Source of the DNA: Vitreoscilla sp.
Lineage (GTDB): Bacteria > Pseudomonadota > Gammaproteobacteria > Burkholderiales > Burkholderiaceae_C
Direction: 5' to 3'
Length of the DNA: 35,341 nucleotides
Assembly: GCA_018780145.1 (NCBI GenBank)
Contig: JADMKA010000077.1
Coordinates: 1-35,341 of the forward strand
The translations under genes and the position numbers were made by a program. Below the pieces are notes generated by a model. That model saw nothing but the letters and a program-made list of their open reading frames with translations, was not told the DNA's origin and ran no database searches. Shown in pieces: positions 10,147 to 17,843 of this stretch (the stretch's first letter is position 1; every line of letters starts with the position of its first letter).

Positions 10147-11049
10147 ATGTCGACCATGCTCCTCTTGCTGCCGGACTTCATGCTGATCGTCGCCGGCTAC
10201 CTGATCTGCCGGCACACCGCGCTGGACCGCCCGCTGTGGGACGGCGTGGAAAAGCTCGTGTACTACCTGCTGTTCCCGGTGCTGCTGTTCGTGTCCATCG
10301 TGCGCCAGCCCATCCATCCCGGCGCGCTGCTGAGCTTTGCCGGCTGCGGCGTGGCGGTGGTGTCCTGCGGCATCGTGCTGTCGTACGCGCTGGCGCACTG
10401 GCCGGGGGTCGACGCCCGCACCCACGCGTCGGGCGCGCAGGCGGCCTTCCGTTTCAACTCCTATGTCGGGCTTGCCTTGGCCGAACGCCTGGGCGGCCTG
10501 CAGGGCGTGGCCTGGATCGCACTGCTGGTGGCCGTTTGCGTGCCGTTGTGCAACGTGGCCGCGGTGTGGCCGCTGGCCCGTCAGTCGGGCCAGCACTTCG
10601 GCGGCCAGTTGCTGCGCAACCCGCTGATCATCGGCACCGTGTCCGGCCTGCTGGCCAACCTCGCCGGCTTTCAGCTGCCCGACGTCGTGGCCCTGCCGCT
10701 GCAGAAGATCGGAGCGGCGGCCCTGCCGCTGGGGCTGATGGCGGTCGGCGCCGGCCTGCGCATGGGCGCCCTGCGCGACGCCCCGGCCCTGGCCGCCGCC
10801 CTGCTCGCCATCCGGCACCTGGTGCTGCCGGCGGTCGCGGTGGCGCTGGTGATCGCGGTCGGCCTTCCGGCGGGCCAGCAGACCATCGTGGTGGCCTTCG
10901 CCGCGCTGCCCACCGCCTCCAGTGCGTACGTGCTGGCCACCCGCATGGGTGGGCACGGCGCCTTCGTCGCCGGCCTGGTCAGTGTGTCGACGCTGCTGGC
11001 GATGCTGGGCCTGCCAGTGGCCCTGGCCTCATTGAACGCCCTGCGATAG
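10147..11049 (+). CDS. AEC (auxin efflux carrier) family permease
   Basis: This is a 300-residue inner-membrane protein with about ten hydrophobic segments in two halves, like the AEC family (for example bacterial MleP, MdcF and YfdV). Family-typical patches are FRFNSYVGLALAE, LLRNPLIIGTVSGLLANL and AFAALPTASSAYVLATRMGG. Bacterial members carry small organic acids such as malate or malonate; the substrate here cannot be read from sequence. A CACACT hexamer ends 6 bases before the ATG. The gene is divergent from xerD across 39 bases, and its last 21 bases overlap the convergent queG. Confidence 0.88.
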   Translation: MSTMLLLLPDFMLIVAGYLICRHTALDRPLWDGVEKLVYYLLFPVLLFVSIVRQPIHPGALLSFAGCGVAVVSCGIVLSYALAHWPGVDARTHASGAQAAFRFNSYVGLALAERLGGLQGVAWIALLVAVCVPLCNVAAVWPLARQSGQHFGGQLLRNPLIIGTVSGLLANLAGFQLPDVVALPLQKIGAAALPLGLMAVGAGLRMGALRDAPALAAALLAIRHLVLPAVAVALVIAVGLPAGQQTIVVAFAALPTASSAYVLATRMGGHGAFVAGLVSVSTLLAMLGLPVALASLNALR

Positions 11050-12120
11050 CGCCCAGTCGATGTGCTCGCGCAGCAGCGGCGAGGCGGCCTCGCGGGCCGT
11101 AGCCAGGGCCGTGCGCAGCGCTGCCATGTCGGCGCCGCCGGCCTCGAGCGCGTTGCCCATCGCCACTGCCAGGTTGCGCTGCCAACGCCCGTGCCCGATG
11201 CGTCGGATCGCGCTGCCCTCGGTGCGGCACAAGAACTCGGCCTCGTCCCAGGCCCAGAGCTCCAGCAGCGTGGCCGCCCCCAGCGGCGCACGCTCGTCGA
11301 AATCCGGCAGACTGGCACGCTGCGCGTACTTGTTCCATGGGCAGGCCAGCTGGCAGTCGTCGCAGCCGTAGATGCGGTTGCCCACCAGCGGCCGCAGCGC
11401 CTCGGGGATGGCCCCGGCATGCTCGATGGTCAGGTAGGAGATGCAGCGCCGTGCATCCAGCCGATACGGGGCCACGATGGCCTGCGTCGGGCAAACCGTG
11501 AGGCAGGCCTCGCAGCTGCCGCAGTGCGCGCTCGCCGGCTCGCTGAGTGGCAGCGGCAGGTCGACGTAAATCTCGCCCAGGAAGAACATCGAACCCGCCT
11601 CGCGCGACAAGGCCAGCGTGTGCTTGCCGCGCCAGCCCAGCCCGCTGCGGGTGGCCAGCTCGGCCTCCAGCACCGGGGCCGAATCGGTGAACACCCGGTG
11701 GCCGAACGGCCCGGCCACCTCGGCAATGCGCTCGGCCAGGGCCTGCAGGCGCTGGCGCAGCACCTTGTGATAATCCCGCCCCCGGGCGTAGAGCGAGATC
11801 GTGGCCTGGCCCGGCTGCGCCAGCCGCTGCCATTCGCGCGCCGGCCAATCCGGGGGTGTCGATGCCGGCAGGTAGTCCATGCGCGCCGTGATGACACGCA
11901 CCGTGCCCGGCACCAGCTCCGCCGGGCGAGCGCGCCTCAGTCCGTGTGCGGCCATGTAGGCCATCTCGCCGTGAAAGCCGGCGTCCAGCCAGGCCAGCAG
12001 GCCGGGCTCGGCGGCGGCCAGATCCACGTCGGCCACGCCGATCTGGGAGAATCCGAGTGAACTCGCCCATGTTTGGAGTTGCCGGGCCACTGCCGTGACC
12101 GCTTCGTGACCTTGACCCAT
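11029..12120 (-). CDS. queG: Epoxyqueuosine reductase
   Basis: QueG reduces epoxyqueuosine to queuosine at position 34 of tRNAs with GUN anticodons, using cobalamin and two [4Fe-4S] clusters. The 363-residue protein carries the expected N-terminal DUF1730 region and the ferredoxin-like cysteines CGSCEACLTVCP and CDDCQLACPWN, followed by a HEAT-like tail (HGRWQRNLAVAMGN). The start ATG is preceded by TAGAAT ending 6 bases upstream and has no ribosome binding site. Its 5' end abuts or overlaps the divergent tsaE start, and its 3' end overlaps the AEC permease gene by 21 bases. Confidence 0.96.
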   Translation of the reverse strand: MGQGHEAVTAVARQLQTWASSLGFSQIGVADVDLAAAEPGLLAWLDAGFHGEMAYMAAHGLRRARPAELVPGTVRVITARMDYLPASTPPDWPAREWQRLAQPGQATISLYARGRDYHKVLRQRLQALAERIAEVAGPFGHRVFTDSAPVLEAELATRSGLGWRGKHTLALSREAGSMFFLGEIYVDLPLPLSEPASAHCGSCEACLTVCPTQAIVAPYRLDARRCISYLTIEHAGAIPEALRPLVGNRIYGCDDCQLACPWNKYAQRASLPDFDERAPLGAATLLELWAWDEAEFLCRTEGSAIRRIGHGRWQRNLAVAMGNALEAGGADMAALRTALATAREAASPLLREHIDWALSQGVQ

Positions 12121-12612
12121 CTGCCGATTCTAGAAACACGCACCCTGAACTGGCCCGACGAAGCGGCCTGTGGCCTTTTCGCCGCCCAAATCGCGCAGCA
12201 GCCCGCGTTGCACGATGCCCGCATCGAGCTCGACGGCCCGCTGGGTGCCGGCAAGACCACCTTCGTGCGCCACCTGCTCCGTGCGCTTGGCGCCACCGGC
12301 CGCATCAAGAGCCCCACCTACGCGGTCGTCGAGCCCTATGAGCTGTGTACGCCGAAAGGCCAGCCGCTGGCCGTCTCGCATTTCGACTTCTACCGCTTCG
12401 ACGACCCCCACGAATGGGCCGACGCCGGCCTGCGCGATCTCTACGCCGAACCCGGCCTGAAGATCGCCGAGTGGGCCGAGAAGGCCGCGCCGTACCTGCC
12501 GCCGCCCGACCTGCGGCTCACGCTGGCCCCGCAGCCCGACGACAGCCGCACGGTCTGCGCCGAGGCCTTCAGCGCCACCGGCCTGGCCTTGCTGCACGGG
12601 GCCGCCGCATGA
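12106..12612 (+). CDS. tsaE: tRNA threonylcarbamoyladenosine biosynthesis ATPase TsaE
   Basis: TsaE is the small P-loop ATPase that works with TsaB and TsaD to make t6A37 in ANN-decoding tRNAs. Visible motifs are Walker A GPLGAGKTT, the switch region KSPTYAVVEPY, HFDFYRF and the Walker B-like region leading to IAEWAEKA. The start is uncertain: a GTG at 12106 gives 168 residues, TTG at 12112 is an alternative, and an ATG at 12073 is in frame but adds residues not typical of the family. The first two overlap the start of divergent queG. The stop overlaps the amiC ATG (ATGA at 12609-12612), so the pair is coupled, a common arrangement in proteobacteria. Confidence 0.9.
   Translation: MTLTHLPILETRTLNWPDEAACGLFAAQIAQQPALHDARIELDGPLGAGKTTFVRHLLRALGATGRIKSPTYAVVEPYELCTPKGQPLAVSHFDFYRFDDPHEWADAGLRDLYAEPGLKIAEWAEKAAPYLPPPDLRLTLAPQPDDSRTVCAEAFSATGLALLHGAAA
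12127..12132 (-). promoter_or_regulatory. -10-like TAGAAT 6 bases before queG
   Basis: On the minus strand TAGAAT ends 6 bases before the queG ATG. It lies within the palindrome TTCTAGAA and inside the 5' part of divergent tsaE. Confidence 0.55.
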
Positions 12613-13940
12613 TGCGCCGCCGCGAAGCGCTCACCGGCCTGGGCACCGTGGTGCTCACCCTCGGGCCTGCGGAGCTGGCCTGGGGCGCGGCGATCCTCGC
12701 GGTGCGGGTCTGGCCGGCCACCGAGTACACCCGGGTGACCATCGAGTCCGACCAGGCGCTCACGGCCCAGCATTTCCTGGCCGACAACCCGCAGCGCCTG
12801 GTGGTCGACATCGACAACCTGGAGCTCAGCCCGGCCCTGCGCGAGCTGGTCGGCAAGGTCCGCCCGGACGACCCCTTCATCGCCGGTGTGCGGGTCGGCC
12901 AGAACCTGCCCCGCGTGGTGCGCCTGGTGATCGACCTGAAGCAGGCCGCCAAGCCGCAGCAGTTCACCCTGACGCCGGTGGCCGCCTACCAGCACCGACT
13001 GGTCTTCGACCTCTACCCCACCGAAGCCGCCGACCCGCTGCTGGCCCTGATCCGCGAGAAGGACGTCGCCGAGCGCGACGCCGCGAAATCGGTCCAGGAT
13101 GCCCTGGGCGAGTTCATCGGCCGGGTCGACAAGCCCCTGCCGGCCGTGCCACCGGTGGCCGCGGCCTCTGCCCCCGGCCAGAGCCCCGCGCCGCTGCCGG
13201 CGCCGTCACGCGAGTTGAAGGACCGCATCAACCGCCTGATCGTCATCGCCATCGACCCCGGCCACGGCGGCGAGGACCCCGGCGCCATCGGCCCCAGCGG
13301 CCTGCGCGAGAAGGACGTGGTGCTGCAGGTCGCGCTGCAACTGCGCGAACGCTTGAACGCCAAGCCCGGCATGCGCGCCATGCTGACCCGTGACGCCGAC
13401 TACTTCGTGCCGCTTCACGAGCGTGTGGCCAAGGCCCGCCGGGTGCAGGCCGATCTCTTCGTCTCGATCCATGCGGACGCCTTCTTCACCCCCGAAGCCC
13501 GCGGCGCCAGCGTCTTTGCGCTGAGCCAGGGCGGCGCCTCGAGCACCGCCGCACGCTGGATGGCGCAGAAGGAAAACGCCGCCGACGTGGTGGGCGGGGT
13601 CAACGCCGCGGTGAAGGACAGCCAGGTCCTGAAAGCCCTGCTCGACATGAGCACCACCGCGCAGATCAAGGACAGCCTGCGTGTCGGCCACGAGGTGCTG
13701 AGCCGCATCGGCCACGTCGGCCGCCTGCACAAGAGCCGGGTCGAACAGGCTGGCTTCGCGGTGCTGAAGGCGCCGGACATCCCGTCCATCCTGGTCGAGA
13801 CGGCCTTCATCTCGAACCCCGACGAGGAGGACAAGCTGCGCGACCCCGACTACCAGCGCCGCCTGGTCGAGGCGCTGTTCAGCGGCATCGAGCGCTACTT
13901 CGCGAAGAACCCACCGCTGTCGCGCAAGCGGACGAGTTAG
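12609..13940 (+). CDS. amiC: N-acetylmuramoyl-L-alanine amidase AmiC (Tat-exported)
   Basis: This 443-residue zinc amidase cleaves the bond between MurNAc and the stem peptide to separate daughter cells. The N terminus (MMRRREALTGLG) has a twin-arginine-like motif before a hydrophobic segment, as in E. coli AmiC. An AMIN domain (about residues 30-135) is followed by a Pro/Ala-rich linker and the amidase_3 domain (about 208-435). The latter has zinc ligands in IDPGHGGEDPG, GLREKDVV and VSIHADAF and the catalytic Glu in ILVETAFISNP. The stop TAG lies inside the sequence GTTAGGC that bounds a suspected inserted cassette, so the last residues or the stop may come from the insertion. Confidence 0.93.
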   Translation: MMRRREALTGLGTVVLTLGPAELAWGAAILAVRVWPATEYTRVTIESDQALTAQHFLADNPQRLVVDIDNLELSPALRELVGKVRPDDPFIAGVRVGQNLPRVVRLVIDLKQAAKPQQFTLTPVAAYQHRLVFDLYPTEAADPLLALIREKDVAERDAAKSVQDALGEFIGRVDKPLPAVPPVAAASAPGQSPAPLPAPSRELKDRINRLIVIAIDPGHGGEDPGAIGPSGLREKDVVLQVALQLRERLNAKPGMRAMLTRDADYFVPLHERVAKARRVQADLFVSIHADAFFTPEARGASVFALSQGGASSTAARWMAQKENAADVVGGVNAAVKDSQVLKALLDMSTTAQIKDSLRVGHEVLSRIGHVGRLHKSRVEQAGFAVLKAPDIPSILVETAFISNPDEEDKLRDPDYQRRLVEALFSGIERYFAKNPPLSRKRTS

Positions 13941-13942
13941 GC
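13936..13942 (+). other. Integron-type core site GTTAGGC at cassette-like boundary
   Basis: GTTAGGC fits the GTTRRRY crossover core used by integron integrases, and the following ATCAC continues the sequence seen at class 1 integron cassette junctions. It coincides with the amiC stop codon (TAG 13938-13940) and lies one base from the end of the serine hydrolase gene. On the minus strand it reads GCCTAAC, the RYYYAAC start of an attC site after the hydrolase stop. Confidence 0.5.
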
Positions 13943-13943
13943 A

Positions 13944-15095
13944 TCACTGAGCCTGCTTGCTCTTGTTTGGAATTGACTTGTAGAACTCGGCAATCTGCGG
14001 AATGAATCTCTCGGGATTGCCGCCGACGAGGTTGGTCAACACAACAATGGCCAGCCCATCGTCTGGATAGACAATGAACGCAGCACGGTTGCCGCCGATT
14101 CCCGCCACCTGCCTTTGAGGCCCCGCTGCAAGCACTGGCCAGCCGGCCGCCCAGGCACCATCTGCACCGCTGTTGAGCTTTTCCGGAGTCCACATGCTCC
14201 GCTTGCTGGCCGCGCTGACGAGCCGGCCTGTCGACAGTGCAATGAGCCAACGCGCCAGCTCACCACCTGTTGTCTGGATGCCGCCGCCGGCGTGCAGGCT
14301 GTACGGTATGTCGTAAACCCAGTGAGACAAACGACTGGCGTCATCTGGCGCGAGCGTTCTGCGCGGGAAGTAGCTGTAGATCGTCGCCGCGTTCGGGACG
14401 AGGTCATAGCTGTCACCGAATGTCGTCAAGGGCATGTCTGCTACGGCAAACTGGCGTTCAGCGAGATACTGCCCATAGCTAGTCTTTGCCTGTTTGGCGA
14501 TGATCTGCGCAAGCAGGCCATAGTTGGTTTGGTTGTATGAGAAGCTCTGGCCAACCGGGGCGTCGAGGGGCTGCTGCTTCACGGCCTTCCACATGCCCTC
14601 CTCGGTGGCGCCTGTGGTGGGGCCGGGTTGTTCAACGATATCCGGCAGCCCAGATGTATGAGCCAGCAATTGCCTGATGCGGATCTGGCGCCATGCGTTT
14701 GGCAATTCGTCAAGGTACAGAGCGACCGGCGCGTCGAGATTCACGAGGCCAGCTTCGGCAAGCTGCATCATGGCTACACCGGTGAAAGATTTCGTGCCAG
14801 AGTTCAGCGGAAACAGCGTCTGGCCCGTGACCGGCACGCGATTCTCCACGTTGGCGAATCCATAGCTCTCCGACAGCACAAGCTGATCGTCCTTGATGAC
14901 CGCGACCTGCAACCCCGGAATGCGCCGCTCCTTCATCGTCCTCAGGATCAGTTGACGGGTCTGCTCGCTCGCCTCATCCAAGGCAGCCGCAGCATGTCCC
15001 GCTCCTGGCAGTGACACCAGAGCAGCGGCGACGATGGCGAAGAGGCGACGCTTTCCAATCAACATGAGTGTTCCCAGGACCAAGTTGCCAACCAT
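13944..15095 (-). CDS. Serine hydrolase, beta-lactamase/penicillin-binding (S12) family
   Basis: This 383-residue exported protein has a signal sequence (KRRLFAIVAAALVSLPGAGHA, about residues 15-35) and a class C beta-lactamase-like domain. The S99-G-T-K102 nucleophile/base motif is present. The second motif reads Y187-N-Q instead of the usual Y-x-N, and the C-terminal region GIGGNRAAF lacks the His of the common H-x-G motif. It may be an esterase or peptidase rather than a beta-lactamase; no substrate can be assigned. The ATG at 15095 has AAGGA 7 bases upstream; an ATG at 15065 is an alternative. GC content is clearly lower than its neighbours (33 of 60 in 13981-14040 against 48 of 60 in 13261-13320), suggesting transfer. 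Confidence 0.85.
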   Translation of the reverse strand: MVGNLVLGTLMLIGKRRLFAIVAAALVSLPGAGHAAAALDEASEQTRQLILRTMKERRIPGLQVAVIKDDQLVLSESYGFANVENRVPVTGQTLFPLNSGTKSFTGVAMMQLAEAGLVNLDAPVALYLDELPNAWRQIRIRQLLAHTSGLPDIVEQPGPTTGATEEGMWKAVKQQPLDAPVGQSFSYNQTNYGLLAQIIAKQAKTSYGQYLAERQFAVADMPLTTFGDSYDLVPNAATIYSYFPRRTLAPDDASRLSHWVYDIPYSLHAGGGIQTTGGELARWLIALSTGRLVSAASKRSMWTPEKLNSGADGAWAAGWPVLAAGPQRQVAGIGGNRAAFIVYPDDGLAIVVLTNLVGGNPERFIPQIAEFYKSIPNKSKQAQ

Positions 15096-15159
15096 TTGAC
15101 CATCCTTGATGGCTCCCCCGATGAAAAGCGGGGCAGCCAGTGGGATGCCCTGTTGCGGT

Positions 15160-15182
15160 GCCTAACGCTCGACGTAAGGAGC
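15160..15182 (-). other. attC-like half-site upstream of the serine hydrolase gene
   Basis: On the plus strand GCCTAAC (15160-15166) is followed by GCTCGACGTAAGGAGC. On the minus strand this reads as the right half of an attC site ending in CGAGC-GTTAGGC, immediately upstream of the hydrolase gene. It is inverted relative to the core at 13936. A complete attC with a second core about 60-140 bases away is not visible (there is no GTT on the plus strand between here and 15284), so this is at best a remnant. Confidence 0.45.
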
Positions 15183-15284
15183 ATCGCGGAACGCCGCAAG
15201 CGCAAAGCGATACGCTGCCGCTGGCTCGGGCGCTGCACTGATGGCTCATCCGATGACGGGTGCGGGCATGGTGTCAGTCGCCGA

Positions 15285-15932
15285 TCACGCCGCCGCCTGG
15301 CGGCGCCGCGCCCGCCAGGCGCCGAACAGCACGAACAGGCCGGGCAGCAGGATCATCGTCCAGATGATCTTGTCCAGGTGGGCCTTCACCCAGGGCACGT
15401 TGCCGAACAGGTAGCCGGCCAGCGTCACGCTGCCCACCCACAGCGCACCGCCGGTCACGTCGTAGAAGGTGAAGCGGCGCCGCGTCATCGCGGCCACGCC
15501 GGCCACGAAGGGAGCGAAGGTGCGCAGGAAGGGCATGAAGCGCGCAGCGATGATCGTGATGCCGCCATAGCGCTCGTAGAAATCATGCGCCTTCAGGAAG
15601 GCGGCCTTGTTGAACCAGCGCGAGTGCTCCCACTGGAACACCTTGGGCCCGATGGCACGCCCGATGGTGTAGTTGCTCTGATTGCCGGCCACCGCGGCCA
15701 CGAACATCAGGCCCATCGAGGTGCCCAGGTCCATCAGCCCGGCACCGCACAGCGCACCCACGACGAACAGCAGCGAATCGCCCGGCAGAAAGGGCATCAC
15801 CACCACGCCGGTCTCGACGAAGATGATGGCGAACAGCAGGGCATACACCCACACCCCGTACTGCGCCACGAAGGCGGCCAGGTGCACATCCACGTGCAGG
15901 ACGAAGTCGATCAGCAGCGCAAACCATTCCAT
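15285..15932 (-). CDS. DedA family membrane protein (VTT domain)
   Basis: This is a 215-residue inner-membrane protein of the DedA family, now linked in other bacteria to undecaprenyl phosphate or phospholipid flipping. Features are the re-entrant-helix motif ETGVVVMPFLPGDSLLF (acidic Glu near residue 40), GNQSNYTIGRAIG, and the arginine motif ARFMPFLRTFAPFVAG, followed by two further membrane segments and a basic C terminus (ARRRQ). The ATG at 15932 is chosen because the hydrophobic N terminus starts there; a GATAAT hexamer ends 10 bases upstream. It is divergent from mutL. Confidence 0.92.
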   Translation of the reverse strand: MEWFALLIDFVLHVDVHLAAFVAQYGVWVYALLFAIIFVETGVVVMPFLPGDSLLFVVGALCGAGLMDLGTSMGLMFVAAVAGNQSNYTIGRAIGPKVFQWEHSRWFNKAAFLKAHDFYERYGGITIIAARFMPFLRTFAPFVAGVAAMTRRRFTFYDVTGGALWVGSVTLAGYLFGNVPWVKAHLDKIIWTMILLPGLFVLFGAWRARRRQAAA

Positions 15933-15942
15933 ATGGCTGCGG

Positions 15943-15948
15943 ATTATC
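15943..15948 (-). promoter_or_regulatory. -10-like GATAAT 10 bases before the dedA-family gene
   Basis: On the minus strand GATAAT ends 10 bases before the ATG at 15932, which would give a leader of only a few bases. Confidence 0.5.
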
Positions 15949-15971
15949 CCGGCACGCCGGGGTGACCTTTC

Positions 15972-15977
15972 TACAAT
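15972..15977 (+). promoter_or_regulatory. -10-like TACAAT 6 bases before mutL
   Basis: TACAAT, one base from the TATAAT consensus, ends 6 bases before the mutL ATG. No ribosome binding site is present. Confidence 0.6.
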
Positions 15978-15983
15978 GCCCCG

Positions 15984-17825
15984 ATGAACGCCCCCGAACC
16001 CGGCCGCGCCCACCGGGCGCGCCGCCCCATCCGCGAACTGCCCGACGAGCTGGTGAGCCAGATCGCCGCCGGCGAGGTCGTCGAGCGGCCGGCCTCGGTG
16101 GTGCGCGAGCTGGTGGACAACGCGCTGGACGCCGGCGCCAACCAGATCACCGTCAAGCTGATGGCCGGCGGCATCCGCGCCATCGTGGTGGAGGACGACG
16201 GGGCCGGCATCCCGGCGGCCGAGTTGCCGCTGGCCCTGAAGCGCCACGCCACCAGCAAGATCGCCTCGCTGGCCGAGCTGGAGGGCGTGGAGACCATGGG
16301 TTTTCGCGGCGAGGCGTTGGCGGCCATCGCCTCGGTCTCCGAGATGGCCATCGTCAGCCGCACCGCCGACGCACCGCACGCCCAGCGGCTGGAGGCACGC
16401 AGCGGCGAGTTGCAGCCCGCCGCCCGCGCCACCGGCACCAGCGTCGAGGTGCGCGAGCTGTTCTTCAGCACCCCCGCGCGCCGCAAGTTCCTGAAGAGCG
16501 AGGCCACCGAGCTGGCGCACGCCACCGAGGCGGTGCGCCGCCACGCGCTGGCCCGGCCGGACGTGGGCTTCGCGATCTGGCACGAGGGCAAGCTGGTCGA
16601 GCAGTGGCGCCGCGCCACCCACGAGCAACGCATGGCCGACGTGCTGGGGCCCGAGTTCGTGGCCGACAGCCGCGCGGTGGAGCAGGTGGCCGGCCCGATG
16701 CGGGTGCTCGGCCGCGCCGGCCTGCCCGAGGCCTCGCGCGCCCGGCCCGACCACCAGTACGCCTACGTCAACGGCCGCTTCGTGAAGGACAAGCTGGTGG
16801 CCCATGCGCTGCGCAGCGCCTACGAAGACGTGCTGCACGGCCAGCGCCAGCCGGCCTACGTGCTGTTCATCGACATCGACCCGACCCGCGTCGACGTCAA
16901 CGTGCACCCGACCAAGATCGAGGTGCGCTTCCGAGAATCCGGCGAGGTCTACCAGGCCGTGCGGCGCGCGGTCGAGGGGGTGCTGGCGGCCACCGCCGGC
17001 AGCACCCAGGGGCGTGCCGTCGAGCCCATGTCACCCGCGCAGGCACCGGCGCTGCCTTCGGCCGCACCCTACACCGTGCCGGCCGCCGTGCCCTTTGCGG
17101 CCCAGCAGCAGCGTTTGAGCCTGGCCGACCTCGGCACCCTGTATGCCCGCGAAGCGCCGGCGCACTGGGAGGCACGCCCGGCAAGCGCCCTGGCCGCCGA
17201 GGCGCCCGCCCCCACCGAGGCCGCGCCCACCGACTGGCCGCTGGGCCGCGCCCTGGCCCAGGTGGCCGGCGTCTACGTGCTGGCGGAGAACGCGCAGGGC
17301 CTGGTGGTGGTCGACATGCACGCGGCCCATGAGCGCATCGTCTACGAGCGCCTGAAGGCCGCCGCCGACCAGGCCCCATTGGCTGCGCAGCCGCTGCTGA
17401 TCCCCGCAGCCTTTGCCGCCACGCGCGAAGAGGTGGCGGTGGCCGAGACGCGCGCCGCCGACCTGTCGGCGCTCGGGCTGGACATCAGCCCGCTGGGCCC
17501 GACGACGCTGGCCGTGCGGGCCCGCCCCGCCGCCCTGCCCGACGCCGACCCGGTGGCCCTGGCCCGCTCGGTGCTGGCGGAGCTGTCTGAGCTGGCCGAG
17601 GCCGACGCCGGCCACCTGATCGCCCGCGCCCGCGACGACCTGCTGGCCACCATGGCCTGCCACGGCGCCGTGCGCGCCAACCGCCGGCTGACGATCGAGG
17701 AGATGAACGGCCTGCTGCGCCAGATGGAGGCGACCGAACGCGCCGACCAGTGCAACCACGGCCGCCCGACCTGGCGACAGGTCACGATGAAAGAGCTGGA
17801 CGCGCTGTTCCTGCGCGGCCGCTGA
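15984..17825 (+). CDS. mutL: DNA mismatch repair protein MutL (endonuclease type)
   Basis: This 613-residue MutL links MutS mismatch recognition to strand removal. The GHKL ATPase motifs are visible: ELVDNALDAGA, EDDGAGIP, ATSKI and GFRGEALAAIASV. The linker (about residues 340-420) is Ala/Pro-rich. The C-terminal domain has the metal-dependent endonuclease signature in the form DMHAAHERIVYE, with ACHGAVRAN and CNHGRPTW, so this MutL should nick DNA itself, consistent with lineages that lack MutH. The start ATG is preceded by TACAAT ending 6 bases upstream and no ribosome binding site. rluF follows after 18 bases, probably co-transcribed. Confidence 0.96.
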   Translation: MNAPEPGRAHRARRPIRELPDELVSQIAAGEVVERPASVVRELVDNALDAGANQITVKLMAGGIRAIVVEDDGAGIPAAELPLALKRHATSKIASLAELEGVETMGFRGEALAAIASVSEMAIVSRTADAPHAQRLEARSGELQPAARATGTSVEVRELFFSTPARRKFLKSEATELAHATEAVRRHALARPDVGFAIWHEGKLVEQWRRATHEQRMADVLGPEFVADSRAVEQVAGPMRVLGRAGLPEASRARPDHQYAYVNGRFVKDKLVAHALRSAYEDVLHGQRQPAYVLFIDIDPTRVDVNVHPTKIEVRFRESGEVYQAVRRAVEGVLAATAGSTQGRAVEPMSPAQAPALPSAAPYTVPAAVPFAAQQQRLSLADLGTLYAREAPAHWEARPASALAAEAPAPTEAAPTDWPLGRALAQVAGVYVLAENAQGLVVVDMHAAHERIVYERLKAAADQAPLAAQPLLIPAAFAATREEVAVAETRAADLSALGLDISPLGPTTLAVRARPAALPDADPVALARSVLAELSELAEADAGHLIARARDDLLATMACHGAVRANRRLTIEEMNGLLRQMEATERADQCNHGRPTWRQVTMKELDALFLRGR

Positions 17826-17843
17826 ACAAGGCCCTGACCCCCG

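Noticed and set aside
15962-17332. Alternative Arg/Pro-rich frame inside mutL
   Set aside because: It overlaps mutL throughout and has the composition of a frame-shifted GC-rich gene with no recognisable domain.
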